From: a bacterium
GTDB lineage: Bacteria > Planctomycetota > UBA1135 > UBA2386
Direction of reading: 5' to 3'
Length of the DNA: 64,000 bases
Assembly: GCA_024743115.1 (NCBI GenBank)
Contig: JANSXC010000005.1
Span: 310,001 to 374,000, forward strand
Below, piece after piece: positions 17,605 through 25,400 of this stretch (position 1 is its first letter; every line of letters starts with the position of its first letter). Under the pieces are notes generated by a model. It saw only the letters and a program-made list of their open reading frames with translations. It did not search any database and had not been told where the DNA came from. The translations under genes were made by a program, and so were the position numbers.

Positions 17605-19071
17605 CTACCGCCCGCCGCCCGCCCGGCGGATATTGCCCCTGGCACGTGCGTCCTTTCGCTGCTTGCTGCGGTCGGTGAACGTCCCCACCCGCGCCGGCTC
17701 GTGCGCAGCCTTCGCGAAGCGCTGCATCTTCGCCAGGATATCGGCGTGCGCCTCGGCCACGTCCTCCTGTTCGGACACATCACGGCTCAGATCGTAGAGC
17801 TCCCACGGACCACCCCGTAACGGTTGGATCGCCTTCCAGGAGCCCATGCGTACGGCGACCTGCCGTCCCAGCTCCCAGTACAGATACTCGTGTCGCTGCT
17901 GCTTGCGCCCAGCCGCCGCTTCCCCGAACAACTCGGGCACGAACGAGATTCCGTCGAGGTCGCCTGGCACCTTGGCTCCGGCGATCTCGGCGAACGTCGG
18001 CAGGAAGTCCGGGAAGTAGCACAGGTGTTCGCTCACACGACCGCCTTCGATCCGGCCCGGCCAGTACGCGATCATGGGGATGCGCAGGCCACCTTCGTAG
18101 AGATGGCCCTTCTGACCGCGAAACTCGACCTTGGTCTTCGGATCGACGTTCGGTGCGTGGAAGCCACGCGGATGATCCTCATCCTTGAAGTAGTCCTTGC
18201 CGCCGTTATCGCCGCCGAACATGACGATCGTGTTGTTGGCAACCCCTAGCTCCCTCAAGAGGGCGAGCAATTCACCGACCTGCCGATCGAGCATCGTCAC
18301 CATCGCCGCGTACCGCCGTGCGTCTTCGGGCCATTCCTTGTCCTTGTAGATCTGCCACGCCGGATCCTCGTCGGGAATGTTGAAGAACCCATGGGGTGGC
18401 GTCACCGGCATGTAGCAGAAGAACGGCTGGTCCTTGTTTGCCCGGATGAACTTCTTCGCCCCGTCGAAGATGACGTAGTGGGAGTAGGTCGTCCCCTGAC
18501 GGCCACCCTTGTTGCCGGCGAGCGCGATCTCTTCGCTGTTGTGCACAATGTATGGTGGGAAATAGGTGTGCGCGTGCACCTGGTCGTAATAGCCGACGAA
18601 CGTGTCGAACCCGTGCTGCTCCGGGACTCCGGTCGATCCGCGACCACCACAGCCCCACTTACCGAACCCACCGGTCGCGTAGCCACTGCGCTTCAGCACC
18701 GAACCGATCGTCTCTTCCCCGGCCCGCAGCGGGGTCGCACCGCCATTGGTGCGCACCGACGTGTGGCCACTGTGCTTGCCGGTGAGCAGGCAACACCGGG
18801 TCGGCGCGCACACCGCCGACCCTGCCAGGCACTGGGTAAACCGAAGCCCCTCTGCCACGATCCGGTCGACGTTCGGAGTTTGGATGTTGGGATGCCCCAT
18901 GCAGGACAACTCGTAGTAGCCGAGTTCGTCGGACATGATGAACACGATGCTCGGCGGCTTCGCCGGTACCGGGTCGTCATCCTGAGCGAGAACGGGTAGC
19001 GCGAGACCGAAGACACAGAGCGCCGGGCCGAGAACCCGGGCCAGCGACACGGGGGGCGGGCATGCTGACAT
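17605..19071 (-). CDS. Secreted arylsulfatase (formylglycine-dependent sulfatase)
   Basis: A 488-aa sulfatase. The ATG at 19069-19071 precedes a signal peptide ending in VLAQ. The metal-binding start SIVFIMSDELGYYE is typical. The active-site motif CAPTR (residues 88-92) carries the Cys that must be converted to formylglycine, and TGKHSGHT follows. Later motifs include MPVTPPHGF and GDNGG. It would cleave sulfate esters from polysaccharides or aromatic sulfates. Activity needs a formylglycine-generating enzyme; the SUMF1-like module at 23.5-24.2 kb lies in a kinase and is probably not that enzyme. Confidence 0.93.
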   Translation of the reverse strand: MSACPPPVSLARVLGPALCVFGLALPVLAQDDDPVPAKPPSIVFIMSDELGYYELSCMGHPNIQTPNVDRIVAEGLRFTQCLAGSAVCAPTRCCLLTGKHSGHTSVRTNGGATPLRAGEETIGSVLKRSGYATGGFGKWGCGGRGSTGVPEQHGFDTFVGYYDQVHAHTYFPPYIVHNSEEIALAGNKGGRQGTTYSHYVIFDGAKKFIRANKDQPFFCYMPVTPPHGFFNIPDEDPAWQIYKDKEWPEDARRYAAMVTMLDRQVGELLALLRELGVANNTIVMFGGDNGGKDYFKDEDHPRGFHAPNVDPKTKVEFRGQKGHLYEGGLRIPMIAYWPGRIEGGRVSEHLCYFPDFLPTFAEIAGAKVPGDLDGISFVPELFGEAAAGRKQQRHEYLYWELGRQVAVRMGSWKAIQPLRGGPWELYDLSRDVSEQEDVAEAHADILAKMQRFAKAAHEPARVGTFTDRSKQRKDARARGNIRRAGGGR

Positions 19072-19478
19072 GACGTGCAGCGTAACTCGGCCCAGCACCG
19101 CCGATCGAGTCTTGCGACTGTCCCAGATCCGTCGAGGTTGTCTTGGGGTGCGGTCCACGAGCACCGGCGATGATGTCCGGCATGAGGCCTTCCAGTCCGA
19201 TGGAACCGACCCGGCCCACCCCAGCGTCTCTTCTTCCACACCCTCGATCTCGAGGAGCCAGGTGCCGCACGGTCAGCAAGACCGGTTCGACGCAATCCCG
19301 CGTCGCTCAGCGAATTGCCAAGTGGTCGAAGCAACGGGACACGGATTGAACTGTTCGTGGCCGGTGCAGCGCGACTCGACCGCGCCGTCATGGAGGGGCT
19401 CCTGGCAGCATGAGGTACCCGAGCAGGTCCGTTGCCGGAGGCCAGGATAGCAACAACGAACGCACTGCCATCGCGACC
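19072..19478. other. Gene-free stretch upstream of the sulfatase
   Basis: About 400 bp between the sulfatase start and the end of the GNAT gene (both minus strand). It presumably holds the sulfatase promoter. Frames on both strands are Ser/Arg-rich and lack ribosome-binding sites. I see no repeat or RNA gene. Confidence 0.45.
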
Positions 19479-19979
19479 CTACTGCACCGAACCCAAATGC
19501 TTGAACATGACCACAGCGTTCACAAGTCCAAGCGTCGGGTGTCTGAAGGCTTGAGGCAGCTCACCGACGATCTCGAAACCCAGCTTCTTCCAAAGTCGAA
19601 TCGCGCCTTCGTTGCTGGATACGACGAAGTTGAATTGCATCGCCGTGAACCCCAAGCGACCCGCTTCTCCCTGCGAGTGCTCACACATCAGGGACGCCAG
19701 CCCCCTACCGCGAGAGGCTTCGCCAACGATGTAGCCGCAGTTGCAGACGTGCGCCCCGCCACCACCCTGGTTGGGCTTGATGTAGTATGTTCCCAATACT
19801 TCGCCAGCCTCGCCCATGGCCACGTAGGTGGCGAGCGGCGAGTCCACCCAAAGTTGTCGCGCTTCGGTTTCGCTGATATCACGCGCCACGGCATAAGTCT
19901 CTCCCGCTCGAAACGGGGGTTCCAACAGCCCCCACACCGCGGGCCAGTCTTCGGTGTGCATCCTTCGAATCACGGGCAT
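19479..19979 (-). CDS. GNAT family N-acetyltransferase
   Basis: A 166-aa acetyl-CoA-dependent acetyltransferase. Start chosen at the ATG 19977-19979 (MPVIRRMHTEDWPAVW), the usual beginning of this family. The acetyl-CoA loop is visible as VGEASRGRGLASLM (the R/Q-x-x-G-x-G/A pattern), followed by AMQFNFVVSSNEGAIRLWKKLGF, the conserved strand and Asn-helix. The N-terminal half contains VRDIS-like acidic and Trp positions for substrate. The substrate is unknown. The gene abuts gene-free DNA leading to the tRNA-Pro fragment at 20201. Confidence 0.88.
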   Translation of the reverse strand: MPVIRRMHTEDWPAVWGLLEPPFRAGETYAVARDISETEARQLWVDSPLATYVAMGEAGEVLGTYYIKPNQGGGGAHVCNCGYIVGEASRGRGLASLMCEHSQGEAGRLGFTAMQFNFVVSSNEGAIRLWKKLGFEIVGELPQAFRHPTLGLVNAVVMFKHLGSVQ

Positions 19980-20200
19980 GGCCTGAAGTATCTGCCCGCC
20001 TCGGCAACAGCGCCAGATCTCCGGCCTTTGGGACTCGGTGTCGCGAGCTTTGCCGCCAACCTGCCCGCTGCCCGCGTACCGGCGCTCCATTTCGCGAAAC
20101 TCGACACCGTGAGTCTGAACCTCACGCTGAACGCCGCAACTCTCGAAGTCATCGCACGTTCACCCCTCGACCTCCTGCGCGTGGAAACAGGAAGTGAAGT

Positions 20201-20245
20201 TGGTCGAAGCGAGAGGATTTGAACCTCCGCCCCCCGCACCGCATC
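20201..20245 (-). repeat. Degenerate 3' fragment of tRNA-Pro (possible old attachment site)
   Basis: This stretch aligns to the last 45 bases of the tRNA-Pro at 42120 (CCA end, acceptor strand, T-arm with GAGGATTTGAACCTCC, part of the anticodon arm) with about five differences. It then diverges, and no 5' half is present. It is in the same orientation as the perfect copy at 24343-24389. It may mark an earlier integration at the same tRNA family; a decayed tRNA gene is the alternative. Confidence 0.6.
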
Positions 20246-20264
20246 GGCGCTTGGCGGACCCAAC

Positions 20265-20296
20265 ATGGAGTCCGCGAATCGGTCCGAAGGTGCGCA
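20265..20296. repeat. Short repeat, copy 2
   Basis: Matches 8019-8049: ATGGAGTCCGCG, then AAT, then CGGTCCGAAGGTGCGCA. It lies 20 bp past the tRNA fragment. Function unknown. Confidence 0.55.
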
Positions 20297-20429
20297 ACAA
20301 CGCGCGTCTCCAGCAAGGTATCGCGCGACGGCCCTGTCTCAAGCGTCTCACCAGTCTCACGGCGGACGGGGTCAACACGACCGTTTCGGGGTCAGCCAAC
20401 CGTTATCCTTCGACGCGCATTGTCGACTC

Positions 20430-20874
20430 CGCCACAAGACACCTGCTGGACCATGCTGCGCGCCGGTTCGAGAAGCGCACCACGAAGCCGTCACAGCTCC
20501 AGCCTGCGGGAAGCGTGCACCTCGACGACCTACCAGCGCAACAAGAAGCCCTTTCGCGAGTGTTCGACCGCGCCTGGGCCCGCTCGATCCTGCGCGAGGC
20601 CGTGCTGCGGCACGCCCGGGCTGCCAGACGCGGCGACGATAGCTATCGGCGCCGTTATCGAATCCTGCGGCTGCGCCATCAGCAGGGCAAGCCGATCCGC
20701 GAGATTGCGGCAACCCTCAACGAGCAGGACGTCGACGCCGTGCACAACGCCTATCGCCGCAGTCGACGCGAGTTCCGCACGCTCCTGCGTGACGTCGTGG
20801 CGAAGCACACGGGAGCTGGCCCGGAGTCGATCGATGCCGAGTGCCGGCGAGTGACCGAACTGCTCGGTTCGTGA
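20430..20874 (+). pseudogene. 5'-truncated ECF-type sigma factor (linker and region 4 only)
   Basis: The C-terminal half of a planctomycete-type sigma factor is readable: AARRFEKRTTKPSQLQPAGS, the linker helix VFDRAWARSILREAV, then RILRLRHQQGKPIREIAATL, which is the helix-turn-helix of region 4, ending TELLGS. The expected region 2 (core binding, -10 recognition) is missing: upstream the frame runs into the short repeat and the tRNA fragment. No ribosome-binding site is obvious. It lies 90 bp upstream of a Ser/Thr kinase gene, the usual partner arrangement in planctomycetes, so it was probably the regulator of that gene before truncation. Confidence 0.55.
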
Positions 20875-20963
20875 CCGTCTGGAGCTACTCGGCATTTCTT
20901 CGAGATTCCGTGCCCGAAACGCCCGGCTGCGCGAACCTGGGGCAACCCACACGGAGCCTCTGC

Positions 20964-23900
20964 ATGACCGATCCCGACAAGCCCGACAGCGATCCTGAAC
21001 TGAGCGATCTCGACGAGAGCGCCCTGGATCGGGCCCTTGACGGCGCCTTCGGCGCCGCCGGGGACGCGGCCAACCGCGAGGCCCCCTCACCCACGCCCAG
21101 CGTGATCGAGCGCATCGGCGAAGTCACCGGCAGCAAGCCGAAGGTCTCGCTGCGCGACGCGGAGGAGCCGGGGCAGACCCCGATGCTCAAGCCGCTCGGG
21201 CCCGACGATGCACGCGACGCCGGCAAGTACGTCATCCAAGGCGAACTCGGCCGCGGCGGTGTCGGCGCCGTGCACCGCGGCCACGACCAGGACCTCGGTC
21301 GCGACGTCGCGATGAAGTTCCTGCACGCGAAGTACAAGGACGAGCCCGCCATCCTGCACCGCTTCGTCGAGGAAGCGCAGATCGGCGGCCAGCTGCAACA
21401 CCCGGGCATCGTACCGGTCTACGAACTCGGCATGTCGGACGGGCGACCGTTCTTCACGATGAAGATGGTCAAGGGGCAGACGCTGGCGCAGGCGCTGTCC
21501 GACCGCAGGTCATCGGCGAGCGACCGCCGCCGCTTCCTCGCGATCTTCGAGCAGATCTGCCAGACAATGGCCTACGCGCACGCGCGCGGCGTGGTGCACC
21601 GCGACCTCAAGCCGGCCAATGTCATGATCGGCTCGTTCGGCGAGGTACAGGTCGTCGACTGGGGCATGGGCAAGGTGCTGAAGCGCGGTGGCGTCGCCGA
21701 CGAGAAGCGCGCTGCCGAGTTGCAGTCGCAGCTGAGCGTGATCGAGACGGTGCGAAGCGCCGGCCACGGCACGCAATCGATCATGGGATCGGTGATGGGC
21801 ACACCCGCCTACATGCCTCCCGAGCAGGCTCGCGGTGACGTCGACGCGATGGACGCGCGGTCGGATGTGTTCGCGCTCGGCGCGATCCTGTGCGAGATCC
21901 TGACTGGGCAACCGCCGTACGTCGGGGAACAGAGCGACCTCATCACCATGGCGGCAATGGCGAAGCTCGACGATGCGCAGGCCCGTCTCGCGGCGAGTGG
22001 CGCCGATGACGACCTGATCGAACTCGCGACGGAGTGCCTGATGCCCGCACCCGCAGCGCGTCCGCAGTCGGCGGAAGCCGTAGCCTCGCGGATCCATGAG
22101 CATCTCGGTGCCGCCGAGGCGCGAGCTCACGATGCGAACATTCGGGCGGCGGCGCTCAAGCGCACGCAGAAGCTGGGCATCGCTTTGACTGTTGTGATCG
22201 CGGCGGGGCTCGGGGCGTCGCTGTGGTTCTGGCGGGATGCGGACACACAGCGTGGGGTCGCCGAGAAGGCAGCGTCCGACGCCAAGACGGCCGAGCAAGC
22301 AGAGAAGACAGCACGCGAGGCTGCCGAGACCAACCTCGCCAACTTCAACCGCCTCTCGCACGTGGTGCGGCTGGAGTCGGCGAAGGCCAAGGAAGTCGAC
22401 CTGTTCCCGGCCTGGCCGAGCAAGTCGGAAGCGATGCGGTCCTGGCTCGATACCGATGCCAAGGACCTCGTCGGTGTGCTGCCAAAGTTGCGCTCAACCC
22501 TGGCCGAGCTCGAGGCGAGGGCTCTCCCTCAGTCCGAGGAAGACAAGGCCGAAGAGCGCGAGAAGCGCCCGCGCTCCGGTGAATTGAAGGCGCTCGAAGC
22601 GAAACTGACCGCGATGCGGTACGCGCAGGACGTGAGGAACGGGCATCGCCAACCCGAACCCTTCGCGTTGGAGGAAGCCAAGCTCCCCAAGACACACGAC
22701 GAGCTGAACAACCTCGCGTGGGCTCTGGTCGATCCCGGGCGCACAGAGTTCGGTCGCGAAGCCGAAGGCCTGGCGTTGGCACGCCGCGCCGTGTCCGCAG
22801 CTCCTGCGAGCGGCGACGACCGAGCGATGGTGACCGACACCCTCGCCTGGGCGCTGTTCGCCAACGGCCTGGACGACGAGGCGCTGGCCAAGAGCAAGGA
22901 GGCCCTTGCCGCTGCATCAGCATCGAAGCGGGCCGATTACTCGGGCTACTTGAAGAAGCTCGAAGCCACGATTGCCACGGCTTCGGGCGACGAGGGGCAA
23001 CGCGCGATCACCGACTTGGCTCAGCAGGTCGCTGCACTGGATGCCGAGGTCTCAACCCGCACAGATTGGCAGTTCGAAGACGACGCCGACCGATTCCTGC
23101 ACGCGACGCTGCGCAAGCTGGTGGCGGACATCAAGAGCTTCGAAGAAGCCAACGTCGCACAGGTTAAAAAACGGCTCACGTGGTCCGAGCGCGTCGAGAA
23201 ACTGACAATCAGCCGCTACGACGAGCGCTGGAAGGAAGCTCGGCTAGCGATCATCAAGGCGGATGGGAAAGCCGCGAGCGAGCTGTACGGCGAGGTGCCC
23301 GTCGAGCTCTCACCCCAGATGGGCTTGGTTCCGATCGGCATGAACCCCAAGACCAAGCTGTGGGAGTTCTACCACCTGCGCTCGGCGTGGGACGGCACGT
23401 CCGATCCATCAGCAATCACGATCCCCAGCCACCGCGAAGACGGCTCGATCGAGGTCACGGCCGACACCGGCATCGTGTTCGTGCTGCTGCCCGGGGCGAC
23501 GTTCTGGATGGGCGCGCAGGCGACCGATCCGAACGGCCCCAACTACGACAAGCATGCGCGGCCCGACGTAGCACCGCGTCAGGTTTACGTGCCGCCGTTC
23601 TTCTTGGGCCGTCACGAGCTGTCGCAAGGGCAGTGGGCCCGTCTGTGGAGTGGCGAGGCGCAGCTCAGGCGTCCTTCGAGCCACGGCCTGGGCTTCCGAG
23701 GCCTGACCATGACTGCCGCAGTCGACGACTCCCACCCGGTCGAGAACGTCGACTGGACGATGAGCAGCGAGACGATGGCTCGCCATGGCCTGTCGCTGCC
23801 GACCGAGGCGCAATGGGAGTACGGGTGCCACGGAACGACGAACACTCCCTACTGGTTCGACTTCGCGGATCTGAACAAGTTCGCCAACGTCGCCGACGCC

Positions 23901-24191
23901 ACGGCCAAGCGCGCTGGGGCCCCCTGGACTTGCGAAGCCTGGTCGGACGGGCACATCATCCACGCACCGGTAGGTACGTTTGGAGCCAACCTGTTCGGAC
24001 TGCATGACGTGCACGGCAACGTGTGGGAGTGGTGCCAGAGTACGTTCGACAGCTCCTCTCGCCGCGTCCTCCGCGGCGGCGGCTTCGGCTACCCCGCCGT
24101 GTTCGCGCGGTCGACCAACCGCGACGGTCACGCACCGACGATCCGCGACGGCGGCCTGGGCTTGCGCCCCGCCAGACTCATCACGAAGTGA
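20964..24191 (+). CDS. Ser/Thr protein kinase fused to a C-terminal SUMF1/FGE-like domain
   Basis: A 1075-aa protein starting at ATG 20964 with GGAG nearby upstream. The kinase domain (about 88-380) has a G-loop GRGGVG (96-101), the catalytic Lys in AMKFL (118), HRDLKPAN, a DWG in place of the usual DFG, and PPEQARG. A transmembrane segment follows (LGIALTVVIAAGLGASLWFW), then an Ala/Glu/Lys-rich coiled coil and helical repeats. The last 240 residues resemble SUMF1: LLPGATFWMGAQ, LPTEAQWEY, GNVWEW and RVLRGGGF. The Cys residues of true formylglycine-generating enzymes are not evident, so this part is probably a ligand-binding module. It is downstream of a truncated sigma gene. Confidence 0.85.
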   Translation: MTDPDKPDSDPELSDLDESALDRALDGAFGAAGDAANREAPSPTPSVIERIGEVTGSKPKVSLRDAEEPGQTPMLKPLGPDDARDAGKYVIQGELGRGGVGAVHRGHDQDLGRDVAMKFLHAKYKDEPAILHRFVEEAQIGGQLQHPGIVPVYELGMSDGRPFFTMKMVKGQTLAQALSDRRSSASDRRRFLAIFEQICQTMAYAHARGVVHRDLKPANVMIGSFGEVQVVDWGMGKVLKRGGVADEKRAAELQSQLSVIETVRSAGHGTQSIMGSVMGTPAYMPPEQARGDVDAMDARSDVFALGAILCEILTGQPPYVGEQSDLITMAAMAKLDDAQARLAASGADDDLIELATECLMPAPAARPQSAEAVASRIHEHLGAAEARAHDANIRAAALKRTQKLGIALTVVIAAGLGASLWFWRDADTQRGVAEKAASDAKTAEQAEKTAREAAETNLANFNRLSHVVRLESAKAKEVDLFPAWPSKSEAMRSWLDTDAKDLVGVLPKLRSTLAELEARALPQSEEDKAEEREKRPRSGELKALEAKLTAMRYAQDVRNGHRQPEPFALEEAKLPKTHDELNNLAWALVDPGRTEFGREAEGLALARRAVSAAPASGDDRAMVTDTLAWALFANGLDDEALAKSKEALAAASASKRADYSGYLKKLEATIATASGDEGQRAITDLAQQVAALDAEVSTRTDWQFEDDADRFLHATLRKLVADIKSFEEANVAQVKKRLTWSERVEKLTISRYDERWKEARLAIIKADGKAASELYGEVPVELSPQMGLVPIGMNPKTKLWEFYHLRSAWDGTSDPSAITIPSHREDGSIEVTADTGIVFVLLPGATFWMGAQATDPNGPNYDKHARPDVAPRQVYVPPFFLGRHELSQGQWARLWSGEAQLRRPSSHGLGFRGLTMTAAVDDSHPVENVDWTMSSETMARHGLSLPTEAQWEYGCHGTTNTPYWFDFADLNKFANVADATAKRAGAPWTCEAWSDGHIIHAPVGTFGANLFGLHDVHGNVWEWCQSTFDSSSRRVLRGGGFGYPAVFARSTNRDGHAPTIRDGGLGLRPARLITK

Positions 24192-24342
24192 CCTCACCAC
24201 TTCGCCACGTCGACGGACAAGCCGGGCGCGGCCAGCAGAAGCGGCTCACGCTCCGTGGCATGCCGCCGCAACCGCGAATCTCGAAGGCAATCGCGCCATC
24301 AGACGAATCCCGGACGACAACCCGCTCGACTCGCACTGAAAG

Positions 24343-24389
24343 TGGTCGGAGCGAGAGGATTTGAACCTCCGACCCCCTGCACCCCATGC
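24343..24389 (-). repeat. Left attachment site: perfect 47-bp copy of the tRNA-Pro 3' end
   Basis: Identical over all 47 bases to 42120-42166, which is the 3' part of the intact tRNA-Pro(GGG), from the anticodon loop to the encoded CCA. After base 24389 the match ends abruptly and no 5' tRNA half follows. This is the classic product of tyrosine-integrase insertion into a tRNA gene: one end keeps the whole tRNA and the other a 3' fragment. Confidence 0.9.
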
Positions 24390-25069
24390 TGACCCGGGCG
24401 CCTCGGTGGCCTCTCGCTCCATCCGGCTTCAGAACCGGAATCGATGGCAGAACGCGAGGTTACCGCCCCTCCCGCCGTCCGCAAGCTCCCTCACGTAGTC
24501 TCAACCAAGCTCACGAGTTCGCTGGCAGCGATGCGACAAAGTGGTAGTGAGTGGTAGTCGATGAGAACGCCTCGCTGCTGGCTCCGCCTGCCGCCTGTCG
24601 CCTATCCACTTGCGCCAGTACCACTGAACGTGCGGGGTCGAAAGGTCGGTGTCAGACTCGGACCCGATCGACCCGTTCACGGAATCGCTACGAACCCTGA
24701 ATCGCTAGCGACTCTGTCTCTTGACAAATGGTGGGGAGCCCTCAGGACGTGCCAGCCGGGGAAACGACTGTACGCATTCGGGCCCTTGCCCAGCGGGCTG
24801 GTACCGAAACGCGGCTCGGCCACGACGCCAAGTCGTGGCATGGTTCCCGAGCTGTACTCGCTCGCGAGCACCACTGAACTGCCTGGCACTGGAAGCCTGG
24901 CCTCGCGAAAAGTAGCCTCTACTTCGATCGAACCACTGAGTTGGTGGATGACGTTGCGTGAACAACGACACCGTCCACTAGCCCACGTCGATCAACGGCC
25001 CTCACTTGTCAGAGAACCGGGTTGGACAGACTCTCGTCGCAGAAGCATCACCCCTGAAGGAGGAATGAT
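24390..25069. other. Gene-free left end of the island
   Basis: 680 bp without a convincing gene; the open frames here are Arg/Pro/Ser-rich. A tandem 10-bp direct repeat (AGTGGTAGTG/AGTGGTAGTC, 24540-24559) could be an integrase arm-binding site. The right end must hold the promoter of the Trypco1 gene; a strong ribosome-binding site (AAGGAGG) lies 7 bases before its ATG. Confidence 0.45.
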
Positions 25070-25303
25070 ATGCGAAAGCTGGTTGAGTTCGAGATCGAGG
25101 GCGAATACTCCGTTCTCGTCGACGTGGAGATAGACGGCCCGGCGGGTACGGTGGAGATCGGCCGAGGGTCGCCGATCGAGCGTGCCGCCGATTCGTTCGA
25201 GTCCGCTCTCTCGCGCATGCGACCGATGGTCGGGAAAATAGTCGCGTCACTGCAGGACCTGGAGAGCCGGCCGACCGCGGTCGAGATCGAGTTCGGAGCT
25301 TAA
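25070..25303 (+). CDS. Trypco1-family (CU044_2847-like) protein, cut short by an in-frame TAA
   Basis: The 77-aa product begins MRKLVEFEIEGEYSVLVDVE and ends at VEIEFGA. The pattern of a beta hairpin, an acidic strand, then a helix (SFESALSRMRPMVGKIV) and VEIEFG matches the trypsin-co-occurring domain 1, known as a short protein encoded beside trypsin-like conflict ATPases. Normal members continue after EFG with another strand pair. Here that continuation exists in the same frame after a TAA (25301-25303). Ribosome-binding site AAGGAGG sits 7 bases upstream. The next gene is the trypsin-nSTAND protein, exactly the expected partner. Probably a regulator or activator of that protein; its mechanism is unknown. 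Confidence 0.75.
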   Translation: MRKLVEFEIEGEYSVLVDVEIDGPAGTVEIGRGSPIERAADSFESALSRMRPMVGKIVASLQDLESRPTAVEIEFGA

Positions 25304-25390
25304 CTCCGAGCGGACTGCAATCTCGTGCTCGCCAAGGCCGCGGGTGAAGGGCACATCAAGGTCGGGCTCACGTGGCAGCAGCCACAATAG
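25304..25390 (+). other. In-frame tail of the Trypco1 gene after the TAA
   Basis: Continues the frame of the preceding gene without a shift and encodes LRADCNLVLAKAAGEGHIKV then GLTWQQPQ, ending in TAG. This is the expected last part of a Trypco1 domain (Leu-x-Ala-x-x, then the GH/Lys-Val-x-Leu-Thr-Trp strand). It ends 10 bases before the ATG of the next gene, the spacing expected for an operon. So the intact gene was probably 25070-25390, and a Lys codon became TAA. Confidence 0.7.
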
Positions 25391-25400
25391 TGTCGCCTCC

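Noticed and set aside
20194-20429. Upstream part of the sigma-factor frame as real N-terminus
   Set aside because: It runs through the tRNA fragment and the short repeat and shows no region 2 motif, so it was treated as chance open frame before the truncated gene.
24540-24559. Tandem 10-bp repeat AGTGGTAGTG/AGTGGTAGTC as an integrase arm site
   Set aside because: Too short and not seen again near the integrase; kept only as a remark in the left-end entry.
24561-25133. A 190-codon frame at the left end of the island
   Set aside because: Low-complexity composition, no ribosome-binding site and overlap with the start of the Trypco1 gene.
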